Notes under the pieces: generated by a model
Seen by the model: the letters and a program-made list of their open reading frames with translations, nothing else
The model's database searches: none
What the model was told of the DNA's origin: nothing
Origin: Oceanidesulfovibrio marinus
GTDB taxonomy: Bacteria > Desulfobacterota > Desulfovibrionia > Desulfovibrionales > Desulfovibrionaceae
DNA: 64,000 nt
Assembly: GCF_013085545.1 (NCBI RefSeq)
Contig: NZ_CP039543.1
Location: 620,001-684,000, forward strand
Direction of reading: 5' to 3'
Made by a program: the position numbers and the translations under genes
Part shown: positions 34,141 through 43,664 of the stretch, piece after piece
Layout: each line of letters opens with the position of its first letter
How positions within the stretch are numbered: position 1 is the first letter of the stretch

Positions 34141-35568
34141 ATGGAGACAATTCTGGTCGTCGATGACGATCCGATTTTTTGCGACATCCTCAAAGAGCTG
34201 CTGGCCGACGAAGAAGCGCAACTCGACGTCGTCTGCACTTTGAACGCCGCGTTCAAGGCGCTCGATCATGCGCCGTACGATCTGGTGTTGCTGGACGTGC
34301 ACATGCCGGAAGGCAACAGTCTCGATCGGCTCCATGTCTTCAAAAACGCTTCCTCCTTTCCCGAAATAATCGTTCTCACCGGGCAGGGCGACCCGATTGG
34401 CGCCGAGCACGCGCTCAAGCACGGCGCACTGTACTATCTTGAAAAGCCTTCGAGCGGCGATAGCATCCGTTCCGTTGTCCGGCGGGTGCTGGAGTACCGC
34501 CGCAACAAGAAGCAGTATGCCAGCGACGGATTCGCTGCGGAGCACCCGATCATCGGAACGAGCTTCAAGGTTCAGGAATGTTTCAGTAATGTTGTCAAGG
34601 CAGGTCAGTCGAACGCCAACGTGCTGATATGCGGCGAGACGGGCACGGGCAAGGAGCTCTTTGCCCAGGCCATCCACCGGCAGTCTTCGCGCAGGGATGG
34701 CCCGTTTATCGTCATGGACTGCACCAATATTCCGTCGAACCTCGCCGAATCGCTCCTTTTCGGCCACCGGAAAGGGTCTTTCACGGATGCGCGGGAGAGT
34801 CATACCGGTCTGTTCAAGCAGGCCGATAAAGGCACCATTTTTCTCGATGAGATAGGCGATCTCAGCCTGACTGTGCAGCGTTCCCTGCTGCGCGTGCTCC
34901 AGGAGCGCCGCTTCCGGCCCATCGGCTCGCAGGTGGAGGAGTCGTCGGACTTCCGTCTGATCGCGGCCACCAACGTGAACCTGAAGCAAAAGGTCCAGGA
35001 AGACGTATTCCGCGAGGACCTGTACTACCGACTCTCGGGCCTGACCATCGAGCTGCCGCCTCTGCGGGAGCGCGATGACGACATCATTCTGCTCATGCGC
35101 CACTATGTGGAAAAGATATGCCGGGAGCTGGGCGTTCCCAAGAAGGACATATCGCGATCGTTCTTGAAGGACGTGGAGGCGTACCATTGGCCAGGCAATG
35201 TGCGCGAGCTGGTGAACACGATGTATGCGTCCATATCTGCGGCCAATGATGAAGCTTCCTTGTATCCACATCATCTACCGACTGAAATACGGATAGCCTC
35301 AGCCAGGAACAATCTGCACGACAACATGGCGGACAATGCATGTGTGTGCCCTCTGATGCAGGAGGAGACAGCGCTCGCCATCGGTGAAAATGGTTCTTTT
35401 CCAAGCTTCAAGGAGTACAGGGATAATGCATTGAGAAAAGCGGAGCGGCATTATCTGAAGCACGTCATCGTCAAGGCAAACGGCGATGCAAGGACTGTGT
35501 GCAGCTACGCGGACTTTTCACGTGCGCGTTTGTATCAGTTGCTCAAGCAGCATGACATGAAACTATAG
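34141..35568 (+). CDS. Sigma-54-dependent response regulator (NtrC family)
   Basis: A 475-residue activator with receiver (VVDDDP, phosphoacceptor Asp52 in LLDVHMP), AAA+ domain with Walker A GETGTGKE and Walker B IFLDEIGDL, and a Fis-type helix-turn-helix ending SRARLYQLLKQHDM. The sigma-54 loop reads GSFTDA (212-217) in place of GAFTGA, with Asp at the usual second Gly. AGGTGGGGC precedes the ATG. It is followed 74 bases later by a hybrid histidine kinase, its likely partner. It lies next to the polysaccharide locus and might control it. Confidence 0.93.
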   Translation: METILVVDDDPIFCDILKELLADEEAQLDVVCTLNAAFKALDHAPYDLVLLDVHMPEGNSLDRLHVFKNASSFPEIIVLTGQGDPIGAEHALKHGALYYLEKPSSGDSIRSVVRRVLEYRRNKKQYASDGFAAEHPIIGTSFKVQECFSNVVKAGQSNANVLICGETGTGKELFAQAIHRQSSRRDGPFIVMDCTNIPSNLAESLLFGHRKGSFTDARESHTGLFKQADKGTIFLDEIGDLSLTVQRSLLRVLQERRFRPIGSQVEESSDFRLIAATNVNLKQKVQEDVFREDLYYRLSGLTIELPPLRERDDDIILLMRHYVEKICRELGVPKKDISRSFLKDVEAYHWPGNVRELVNTMYASISAANDEASLYPHHLPTEIRIASARNNLHDNMADNACVCPLMQEETALAIGENGSFPSFKEYRDNALRKAERHYLKHVIVKANGDARTVCSYADFSRARLYQLLKQHDMKL

Positions 35569-35642
35569 CGGCTAAGAGACGTTTTTCATGCGCCGTTGTT
35601 CCATTGGGGGGGACGAACAATGCATGGAACTGAGGTAACAGT

Positions 35643-38321
35643 GTGTGCGCGAATGTGGGGCGCGCCATGCTGAGCACCAATGATTTCTCGGTACGCTTTC
35701 CGGTACAGGCCTTCCGCGCGACTTTCGACGGTCGCATCGTCTGCGCCAATACAAACCTCGTACGGCTCCTGGGATACGACGCACCCGAGGAGCTGTATCT
35801 CGCCATGAGCAACGGGTACCTGGAGCAGTGCTACCCAAGGCCCGGGCTGCGCGATCTGCTGTTCCAGAAGCTTCGCAGCCATGGGCAGGTGGACGGCTTC
35901 GAGATCCCCATGCGCCGCAAGAACGGCAGCGTTTTCTGGGCCGCTGTCCACGCCTCGGCGGTTTCCGGAGCGCACGACGGCGACGCCGTGGTGGAAGGAT
36001 TCCTGCTGGACATCACGGCCAAGCACTCCATGCAGGAAGTCATACAATCGAGCCGCGACACGGTTCGCAACCTGCTCGATTCCATGGAGAGCCACTCCAT
36101 AATGCTGCACGAGGGGGGCACGGTCCTCGCGGTCAACAAGGCCTTTGCCTCCTGGCTGAACCTTTCCTTTCATCAGGTGGTCGGTGCCAACATTTTTCAC
36201 ACGGATACCGTTGTCCGACTTGGATCGGAGCTTCTCGAAGGCATCGAGAACGTTCTGTGCAGCGGCATGGAAGCGAACGTGCTGGAAACCTCGGGCGGCG
36301 AGGCCTTTTCCACGGACATCCGCCCGGTGTTCAACGGTGACGGCATGCTCAGGCACCTGGTAGTCAAACGCTACGACCTGAGCAAGCACCGCGCCCTGCG
36401 CGAGGCGCTGCAAGAGAGTGAAACGCGCTACAACTCACTGTTTTCCCAGGCCGGAGACGCCATCTTCATCCACGACTACCAGGGCCGGATTCTGGATGTG
36501 AACCCAGCGGCGGCGTTGCTTTTGGAATCGTCGCGCGAAACCCTTATTAATGAAAATCTTTCAACATTTCTGGAAAAGGGCACGTCCATCCAGTCTCACT
36601 TGAACGAGGACTACAGTCGTGCGCCACTGCAACAGGCGTTCGAGGTGGTGTGTGTCACCAGCAGCAAGCGGCGGGTCTGCCTGGAGCTGACGGCGCGGCC
36701 GGTGGATTATCACGGCCGGCGGTGCATTCTGTGCGTTGGCCGGGATGTGTCCAGGCGCAAAGACGTGGAGCGCAAGCTGTACGAGGCCAAGCGGGCGGCC
36801 GAGGAGAACCTCCGCCTGAAGGATGAGTTTCTGGCAAACGTGACCCACGAACTGCGCACGCCCATGTCCTCGATCCTGGGTCTGTCGGAGTTGGGGCTGC
36901 TCAAAAACGAGGCCAGCGACCCCAAGACGTATCTGAAAAAAATTCACGCCGTCTCGGATCAGCTGCTGCAGCTGGTGAACAGCATCCTCGACCTTTCGGT
37001 GCTTGAGGCCGGCAAGCTCGCGCTGGAAGACGAGACCTTCCATTTCGACGAAATCGTCGGGACGGTTATCGATACCCTGCAGTACCAGGCGGATCAGGCG
37101 GGCATCCAGTTGTCGGCCGAAGTGGACCCGGATCTCGTGGGCTTCTACCAGGGCGATGCGCCCAGGCTGCGGCAGGTGCTGCTCAACCTGACTGCAAACG
37201 CCTTGAAGTACACGAACGAAGGTCAGGTCGCCGTCAGCGTCAGGCCTGCGCGTTCCTCTGCGCTGGCGCAGGGCGAAGGCCTTGTGCCTATCGTCGTGGA
37301 GGTGAGCGATACCGGCATTGGCATCGCGGCGGATCAGATTGAGTTCGTCTTCGAGCGGTTCAGGCGGCTGTCCCAGGAGGGGGCCAAGCGAATACGAGGC
37401 AGCGGCATCGGCCTGGCCGTGTGCAAGCGGCTGGTGGATCTCATGGGCGGCAGCATCTCCGTGCGTAGCGAGCTGGGCGTGGGCTCCACGTTCTCTGTGA
37501 TGGTGCCGGTGCGACGGGTGGAAGAGATGCCGGCGGCGGCGACAGGTTCCGTCCCGTTCGTCTCCAGGCGGCCGTTGCGCATCCTTCTGGCCGAGGACGA
37601 CTGCATCAACCTCAAGATGTACTCCGAAATACTGGAGGAGGGCGGGCATACAGTGGATTGCGTGCTGGACGGTCAGCAGGCCGTTGAATCGTTTATGCGC
37701 GCGGATTACGATCTCATCCTGCTCGATGTGAACATGCCCGTGTGCGATGGCTATGGTGCGGCCAAGCGCATCCGTTCACTGGAGCCGATCCGGCAGAAGC
37801 GCACGCCGATCCTGGTCATGTCGGCATTGCCCGAGCACCGGATCGTGGGCGAATGCGCCGTGCACGGCATCGACGGCTACATTCCCAAGCCTGTGACAAT
37901 GCAGGATTTGCTGCAGACGATCGATGCGCACTCGTCCGGGGAATCAGTCGGCGAGGCGGCGAAAGACGAGTGTGTGACGGGTGAACGCATCGTGGACTTT
38001 TCTCGACTGCAGGAGCAGTTCGATGGCAAGGAGCAACGCATACGATCCGTCTGTAACAGCTTTGTGCAGAACGCTCCCCGATACATAGAGGAGATGGAAG
38101 AAGCCTTGGCGGAATGGGACGGCGAACGGCTGTACCGCGTGTCGCATTCGTTTTCTTCCGTGGCCAAGGTTTTTGGCAGTGCAACCGCGGTGGAGGTTTG
38201 CCACGATGTGATGAAGGCGGCCAAGAGCTGTGACTGGAGTGCTGCGGAAAACAAGATTCATAAGACAAATGGTGTGATACAGAAGATGTGTGAGGAGATT
38301 GGGAAGATGGCTTGGGAGTAA
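35643..38321 (+). CDS. Soluble hybrid histidine kinase (PAS3-HisKA-HATPase-REC-Hpt)
   Basis: An 892-residue multi-step phosphorelay kinase without membrane helices. Three PAS-like domains (about 15-130, 145-255, 262-375) are followed by HisKA with His402 (NVTHELRTP), HATPase_c with NALKYT, DTGIGI and GSGIGLAV, a receiver with Asp695 (LLDVNMP), and a C-terminal Hpt domain with His835 (RVSHSFSSVAKVFG). I chose GTG 35643 because GAGGT lies 6 bases before it; ATG 35667 is the alternative. The Hpt domain suggests a His-Asp-His-Asp relay, with the sigma-54 regulator just upstream as final receiver. Confidence 0.93.
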   Translation: MCANVGRAMLSTNDFSVRFPVQAFRATFDGRIVCANTNLVRLLGYDAPEELYLAMSNGYLEQCYPRPGLRDLLFQKLRSHGQVDGFEIPMRRKNGSVFWAAVHASAVSGAHDGDAVVEGFLLDITAKHSMQEVIQSSRDTVRNLLDSMESHSIMLHEGGTVLAVNKAFASWLNLSFHQVVGANIFHTDTVVRLGSELLEGIENVLCSGMEANVLETSGGEAFSTDIRPVFNGDGMLRHLVVKRYDLSKHRALREALQESETRYNSLFSQAGDAIFIHDYQGRILDVNPAAALLLESSRETLINENLSTFLEKGTSIQSHLNEDYSRAPLQQAFEVVCVTSSKRRVCLELTARPVDYHGRRCILCVGRDVSRRKDVERKLYEAKRAAEENLRLKDEFLANVTHELRTPMSSILGLSELGLLKNEASDPKTYLKKIHAVSDQLLQLVNSILDLSVLEAGKLALEDETFHFDEIVGTVIDTLQYQADQAGIQLSAEVDPDLVGFYQGDAPRLRQVLLNLTANALKYTNEGQVAVSVRPARSSALAQGEGLVPIVVEVSDTGIGIAADQIEFVFERFRRLSQEGAKRIRGSGIGLAVCKRLVDLMGGSISVRSELGVGSTFSVMVPVRRVEEMPAAATGSVPFVSRRPLRILLAEDDCINLKMYSEILEEGGHTVDCVLDGQQAVESFMRADYDLILLDVNMPVCDGYGAAKRIRSLEPIRQKRTPILVMSALPEHRIVGECAVHGIDGYIPKPVTMQDLLQTIDAHSSGESVGEAAKDECVTGERIVDFSRLQEQFDGKEQRIRSVCNSFVQNAPRYIEEMEEALAEWDGERLYRVSHSFSSVAKVFGSATAVEVCHDVMKAAKSCDWSAAENKIHKTNGVIQKMCEEIGKMAWE

Positions 38322-38352
38322 CGTTTGTGAAGAACAAAACATACCATTCAGA

Positions 38353-39318
38353 TTAGTACATATTTCTTTCTCGCCGAATAATAATTTTTACCAATTCCTT
38401 CCAGAGTGTCATGTATGTTAGGTCATTACATGCTGACAAGAAAAAATGACGATAAGCATTGTATCGGTTTCCACTGCTTAATTGGGCACGCCCAGTTGTG
38501 CAATGAGTCATTGCAAAGGCGCGCTTCTTTGCTTTTTTGCTAATCTGTGTTGCAATTTTTTCATTAAGAAGATTCTTGTGCATGATCTCCCACGCGTGAT
38601 CCAGCCTGCATAAAAGCTTGTTGGACATTTGTCCTGTGTGGCCAACGCGATATGTGACGAGTGGAGCATCGACAAAGTCAAATTCATATCTTGCCGCAAG
38701 CCGTATCCACAGGTCGTAGTCGATACCCATATCCAATGATTCATCGAAGCCGCGAGCATCGTTCAGGATTGATCTTCGTGCGATTGATGAAGAGAAGCAC
38801 ACAAAGTTGTCGATGAACATATGGTCGAGAACATTACCTCTGTGCAGCGGTGGGTGATAGAATGTCCGTATGACACCATTAGTGTCTAGTATTCTGCGCT
38901 TGGAATACACGACGCCTACGTTGGGGTTGGAAAATAATGGAAGTTGCATTGCCAGCTTTTCTGACTGCCAAATGTCGTCCGCATCCAGAAATGCAACAAA
39001 CTCGCCTTTTGCTTCTCGTATTCCCGTGTTTTTTGCGGACGCCTGCCCGGCGTTCTGTTGGTACACGTACCGCACCCGCGGATCATCAAGATATCGAGAG
39101 ACCACATCCGCCGTGTTGTCGGTCGAGCCGTCGTCGACAACGAAGGCCTCCCAGTCCGTGAAGGTCTGGTTAAGGACAGAATCCAAGGCTTCGCCAACGT
39201 ATTGTCCGTAGTTGTAACAGGTTATGATAATGGATACGGCAGGTGTCTCCTGGCGCATGCCTTGCTTGGTGATTGCTGGTGCTGGTTTTCTGGTCACTTT
39301 CGCTTCCCCTCTGTTCAC
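38353..39318 (-). CDS. Family 2 glycosyltransferase
   Basis: A 321-residue GT-A-fold transferase and last gene of the polysaccharide operon. The N-terminal motifs are VSIIITCYNYGQYV, VVDDGSTDNT and the DxD-type AFLDADD; MGIDYDLWIRLA is the acceptor-side motif. The start is uncertain: GTG 39318, GTG 39297 (with GAGGGG 8 bases before it) and ATG 39258 are all possible. It adds a sugar to the lipid-linked repeat unit; specificity cannot be read from sequence. Codon use is more AT-rich than that of the early operon genes. Confidence 0.9.
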   Translation of the reverse strand: MNRGEAKVTRKPAPAITKQGMRQETPAVSIIITCYNYGQYVGEALDSVLNQTFTDWEAFVVDDGSTDNTADVVSRYLDDPRVRYVYQQNAGQASAKNTGIREAKGEFVAFLDADDIWQSEKLAMQLPLFSNPNVGVVYSKRRILDTNGVIRTFYHPPLHRGNVLDHMFIDNFVCFSSSIARRSILNDARGFDESLDMGIDYDLWIRLAARYEFDFVDAPLVTYRVGHTGQMSNKLLCRLDHAWEIMHKNLLNEKIATQISKKAKKRAFAMTHCTTGRAQLSSGNRYNAYRHFFLSACNDLTYMTLWKELVKIIIRRERNMY

Positions 39319-39339
39319 AGTCGAGACATGCAGTCACCA

Positions 39340-41157
39340 TCAGCGCATTTGTATTGTGAACACGTCGTCAATTCGTTGTGGATTCAAAACAGCACCAGAA
39401 ACATATCCACCGGCATGAATCTGGATAGGGACTTTCGTATATTTGACCCAGCGTGGTCTAAAAAAATGACCGCCATTGTTGTTCCTGTTTGTGTACGCTT
39501 GCACTGGAACATGAAGAATAACTTCCCCATGGCCATCTGTGGCTCTTTCCTGGGTGGTGGCTTCATTGCTTAGAGTCATGGCGACATGGGTCTCCCGCAC
39601 GGGAGAACCATCAGGGTTCAACAGATGTAGTGTAATGGTCTTTTCCATGATTACGTCCTGGACATCTTCAGCGCGCGAGGGGAAAGCAATATCGTCCTGT
39701 TCTGCGTCGACATATCTATTATTCAAAAATCGCCCGGTGGCCGGCCGATAACGATACAGGTTCTTGATTGTGTGGAAGTCCGAATTGTCGCCGATGCGTA
39801 TGATGTCGTTGTTCTCGAACAACGGATAGCCGCCGCTGTGCCCGTAGTCGTCCCCCAGCAGGATGGGACACCAGTCGCTGGCGATGATATTTTCCCTGAA
39901 AACCAGGTCCGGGCTGGTGTTGAGGCAGACCACGCCCACGGCGACGGTCTTGGCGTCCGTGCCCTGAGCCGTGGCGGCGATGATGTTGTGGTGAAAGAGT
40001 GCGGATTGCTTTGCATCGGGCAACCCTACGAAGAGCGCGCGGCCCCAGCTGTCCATGCCGTTGGGCAGGCCGTCCTCCTTCCCCAGAACCAGAAAGGTGT
40101 TGCACCATGCCTCCACCCCGTCGTTCTTGCCCCAGGTCATGCGCAGGCCCGCTGACCCGGCCGATCCGTACTCCCCGCTCGCCGCCGTGTTTTGCGTCTC
40201 CACATAGTTGGTGTGAACCTTGACTCCAGGTCCCGGCCAGATGCCGATGGGATGCGCTCCCGCGCCGAAGATCTTGTTCTGGTGGATGACGCCGTCGGAA
40301 ATACTGACCCCGAACGAGTTCGTGACGACGCTGTTGATGTGAATCTCGTTGTTGTTGATGTCGGCAGTCTTTCCGTGAACACGAATGCCCATCTGACGCG
40401 CATTGTTGATCACGTTATGGTGGATGCGAACGGTGTCCAGGCCGATATCATCCACCGCAGTGACTCTGATGGCGTCTATGCCCTGATGGCGGTTGGTCAC
40501 CTCGCGGCCGTTGTCTATCAGCTCGCAATGACCGATATCCGCGCCCAGGCTGCCGCGGACGAAAATCCCCGCAACATCGCGGCCTGAGTAGGTCAGTGAC
40601 AGCCCCCCCAGGCGCAGCTTCTTTGCGGAAAGGCTGAAAACCGGGTTGCAGCCCATGCCGTGCACTTCGCCGGCGCACTGGTTGCTGCCTTGGCGGATGA
40701 AGCCGTTGGCGACCTGTACATCTTCGAGCCACCACTTCTCCAGGTGGACGCCGCAGCCTTCCTCCGATTCATTGTAGACCACCGAGTGGCCGTTGAGGTC
40801 GAGCGTCACACGCGAAGCGGCTATCCGGAAAGCGGTAGCCGGCGCAACGATGTCATTCTGCAGGATGTAATGAGTGTCCGGCTGGTCCAGCAGGGAAGGG
40901 CCTTGCAGCATTACGGTGTGTTTGCGCGGAATAATGTCCATATCCTGGCGGCCTGCGCCGATGTCCATGTCCCTGCGTGCAATGGGGCCGGGCGCATCCG
41001 GAGGCGTCATGGCCAGTACCTCCTCCAGCGTGGCGGCACGGGCGGGCGGAGTCGCCAGGAGAAGGATGAAGACGAGGGCAAGAATCAACCAGCATCTATC
41101 ACAACTGGGGATGTGGCCACGAAGGAAAGTGATGGTTCGTACAGTGTGGTATTTCAT
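39340..41157 (-). CDS. Exported parallel beta-helix protein of the EPS locus
   Basis: A 605-residue secreted protein. The signal peptide has an unusually long N-region before WLILALVFILLLATPP and is cut near ARA-ATLEE. The body has repeated beta-helix rungs such as IRIHHNVINNARQMGIRVHG and NNNEIHINSVVTNSFGVSI, like NosD or pectate-lyase folds (about 120-480). A C-terminal beta-sandwich-like domain (about 500-605) follows. Such proteins in polysaccharide loci are often lyases, epimerases or glycan-binding factors; no catalytic set could be assigned. It is coupled to the upstream glycosyltransferase by an ATGA overlap. Confidence 0.82.
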   Translation of the reverse strand: MKYHTVRTITFLRGHIPSCDRCWLILALVFILLLATPPARAATLEEVLAMTPPDAPGPIARRDMDIGAGRQDMDIIPRKHTVMLQGPSLLDQPDTHYILQNDIVAPATAFRIAASRVTLDLNGHSVVYNESEEGCGVHLEKWWLEDVQVANGFIRQGSNQCAGEVHGMGCNPVFSLSAKKLRLGGLSLTYSGRDVAGIFVRGSLGADIGHCELIDNGREVTNRHQGIDAIRVTAVDDIGLDTVRIHHNVINNARQMGIRVHGKTADINNNEIHINSVVTNSFGVSISDGVIHQNKIFGAGAHPIGIWPGPGVKVHTNYVETQNTAASGEYGSAGSAGLRMTWGKNDGVEAWCNTFLVLGKEDGLPNGMDSWGRALFVGLPDAKQSALFHHNIIAATAQGTDAKTVAVGVVCLNTSPDLVFRENIIASDWCPILLGDDYGHSGGYPLFENNDIIRIGDNSDFHTIKNLYRYRPATGRFLNNRYVDAEQDDIAFPSRAEDVQDVIMEKTITLHLLNPDGSPVRETHVAMTLSNEATTQERATDGHGEVILHVPVQAYTNRNNNGGHFFRPRWVKYTKVPIQIHAGGYVSGAVLNPQRIDDVFTIQMR

Positions 41158-42320
41158 GCAGCAGTCCTCTTTGGGCGCGATGCGTTGCGCTGGTTGGCGA
41201 TGACTGTGTTCATGAACTCCAGGAGTCGGTTGGTGCTTTTTCTTGAATCAAATCGAGCACATGCCTCAGCTGCGAATGCCTGAGACCGCGCAGACGTGTC
41301 CCGCCGTGTGTCCATAGCCGCGCGCATGGCGTCGGCCAGGGCCTGTGGATTTTCTGGCGGCACCATCATTGCCGGGGTATTTGCCAGGCTCTCACGCAGG
41401 CCCAGGCAACTGGAGGCGATCAGCGGCGTGCCGCTGCACAGCGCCTCTACGGCGACAAGCCCCCATGCTTCCCAGCGCGACGGCATGACGAGTGTATCCA
41501 CGGCGGCGTATACGCGTCGCGGATCGGCCTGAAACGGTATTATGGTGAACAGGTCGTACAGTTCTCGGCAACGGATTTCCTCGCAGGACTCACGCACATA
41601 ATCCCCGGAAGCCGCCGCAAGTATTCGGAACCGGCGGTTTTCGGCAGCAAGCATGCCGGCCGCGTCCACCAGTATGTCAAAACCCTTCTGCGGCATCATC
41701 CTGCCCAGAAATCCGAAGACAAATTCGTGGTCCGCAATGCCGAGCTCATGGCGCAAACCGGCATGCGTAAGACGGCATCCGGCAAACCATGCGGTATCGA
41801 TGCCGTTTTCGATGACGGTTCTCGGGGGGTGGTTTTGTCTCAGGCCCGGGATATCATTTTCCACATTTTTCAAAATGTCGTTGCTGACAGCGTGTATGCC
41901 GTCCAGGCGTCGAACGATTGAGGAAAGCGCAGCTCTCTTCATACTGCCTTTCCATCCCGAAAGGAGCCGTTCTTCAAGAATGCCATGCAGGGTGAGCACA
42001 TTCGGCACGCCGGCCAGTCGGCACGCCGGGTAAGACGTGGCGGCGGAAATGAATCCCTGGCTGTGCACGATACTGTACGATGTTCGGCGCAGCTCTGTAT
42101 GGACAGCTTTGGCGATCCGCGCGCAACCATCGCCGCATGTGACGAGTCTGGCGCCGAGCCTGGCGGCATCCTGGCGCAGGGCTTGAAGTTCGTGTGTTTC
42201 CGGTGCGACGATCGTAATCCGGCACGTTTCTGAGACGTGGCCATATGTGTACCGGATGTAGGTACGAATTCCGCCGAGGGGCCAGCGGGCAACGATCAAT
42301 ATGTTCATGTCTCGTGTCAT
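41154..42320 (-). CDS. Family 4 (GT-B) glycosyltransferase
   Basis: A 388-residue GT-B enzyme. The N-terminal domain contains ILIVARWPLGGIRTY; the nucleotide-sugar domain contains FGFLGRMMPQKGFDILVDA and the retaining-enzyme motif PSRWEAWGLVAVEAL with the EX7E pattern. The start may be ATG 42320 or ATG 42308. It overlaps the beta-helix gene by four bases. Donor and acceptor are unknown. Confidence 0.92.
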   Translation of the reverse strand: MTRDMNILIVARWPLGGIRTYIRYTYGHVSETCRITIVAPETHELQALRQDAARLGARLVTCGDGCARIAKAVHTELRRTSYSIVHSQGFISAATSYPACRLAGVPNVLTLHGILEERLLSGWKGSMKRAALSSIVRRLDGIHAVSNDILKNVENDIPGLRQNHPPRTVIENGIDTAWFAGCRLTHAGLRHELGIADHEFVFGFLGRMMPQKGFDILVDAAGMLAAENRRFRILAAASGDYVRESCEEIRCRELYDLFTIIPFQADPRRVYAAVDTLVMPSRWEAWGLVAVEALCSGTPLIASSCLGLRESLANTPAMMVPPENPQALADAMRAAMDTRRDTSARSQAFAAEACARFDSRKSTNRLLEFMNTVIANQRNASRPKRTAA

Positions 42321-42344
42321 GGTCCGTTACTACAGTGCACGATG

Positions 42345-43664
42345 TCAGAACTGGTGGATGGACATGCCAAGAGACGCAACAGTTGATGGGAGTCGTTTCT
42401 GTTCTTCATTGATGATATGTCTCCGCAATGATGCTTTGGCATAGACCAGCAGTTGTGCAATGCTCACGGCGAAAAATGACGAGAACAGCCAGTTGAAGCG
42501 AAACATGTTGTGGCCAAAGTTCCCGTTGAAAAGGAGCATGATAAGCGCCATGCTTGATGCCTTGCAGAGCCGCGAGAGCATGTCGAAATCCGGAGGGCTT
42601 GTTCCTGATGCTGTGTTGTACGTTTGAAGCGCGCGGAGCTTTCTGGTGTTGCGGCGTAAGGTCAGCCATGTGCAGGTTACAAAGGCGAAATATGCGAAAG
42701 CGCCCAACCCGCCCAGCTCGCCGAGGATCTGCCCATATAAGTTGTGCGCCTGAAAACCGTTCAAGGTGAACGTAGTGTTGTTTGGTCCGACTCCGAAAAG
42801 TGGGTGGGATGTAAAGAGGTCGATGCCATGCAAGAGGCCTTTGATGCGTCCTTCTGCCGAACTTTCGGCGGACTCGGCAGCCGGCGCCACGGAAGGATCT
42901 ATGATGGAGAGAAAACGGAGCCGGTGCTTGTGAGGAGTGAACTGCCAACCGCCGATGACTACAATCACGGCCAGCAGGACCATGGCGAACTTGCGCTTGG
43001 CCTTGAGGGAAATCATGACCAGAAACAATAAGCCGGTGACGAGGCCGCTGCGCGAGCCTGTAAAAAGAATGGCGATGGGCGCGAGCAGGGCATAACCCAG
43101 TAGTGCGAGGCGCTGCCAACGAAAAGCGAGCCGTTGCCTGCCTGCAAAAGCCCAGACAAATGGCAGCGAGTAGCAGATTGAAGCAGCAAAGGAATTGGGG
43201 TCCCCGTTGGTTGAGTCGATGCCATACATTCGTGCAATGCCCATGCGGTACATGTATCGGCCATGGAAAAAGTATTCATTGGCCGATTTGCCCACGTATA
43301 ACAGCATGGTTCCCAAAAAGGCCAAGGCGATCCGCCGTATCTGCCGCGGCTCGTGAATAGTGGATACCAACACGACATAGAATATGAGTGACTTGCTGTA
43401 CTTCCATGTTGATTCAAAGGCGACTTGCGAGTGGGAAGAGAGAGCGCTGGAAAAGATGAGCACCAGGAAAAAGAAGAGAAGCCACATGTGAGCGGCGGTC
43501 ATTGTAAACCGTTTGCGATTGTATACTAGAGCGCAAAGGACAAGGATAATCATGTAGATGCGCTCAAGATGAAAGCTTCCCAGGGCCGACCAGAATTCGT
43601 ATGGTCTGAAGATGTAGAGGAACAGATAGCCGGAAACTATGTTGGCCATTGCCATGGGGCTCAT
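42345..43664 (-). CDS. O-antigen ligase/polymerase family membrane protein (Wzy-like)
   Basis: A 439-residue inner-membrane protein with about ten hydrophobic helices and a long periplasmic loop (about 265-315) holding GVGPNNTTFTLNGFQAHNLYGQILGELG in parts; the H-N and E-G pattern is typical of the O-antigen ligase/polymerase (PF04932) family. It should polymerise the lipid-linked repeat units. It is coupled to the flippase gene by an ATGA overlap. Confidence 0.88.
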   Translation of the reverse strand: MSPMAMANIVSGYLFLYIFRPYEFWSALGSFHLERIYMIILVLCALVYNRKRFTMTAAHMWLLFFFLVLIFSSALSSHSQVAFESTWKYSKSLIFYVVLVSTIHEPRQIRRIALAFLGTMLLYVGKSANEYFFHGRYMYRMGIARMYGIDSTNGDPNSFAASICYSLPFVWAFAGRQRLAFRWQRLALLGYALLAPIAILFTGSRSGLVTGLLFLVMISLKAKRKFAMVLLAVIVVIGGWQFTPHKHRLRFLSIIDPSVAPAAESAESSAEGRIKGLLHGIDLFTSHPLFGVGPNNTTFTLNGFQAHNLYGQILGELGGLGAFAYFAFVTCTWLTLRRNTRKLRALQTYNTASGTSPPDFDMLSRLCKASSMALIMLLFNGNFGHNMFRFNWLFSSFFAVSIAQLLVYAKASLRRHIINEEQKRLPSTVASLGMSIHQF

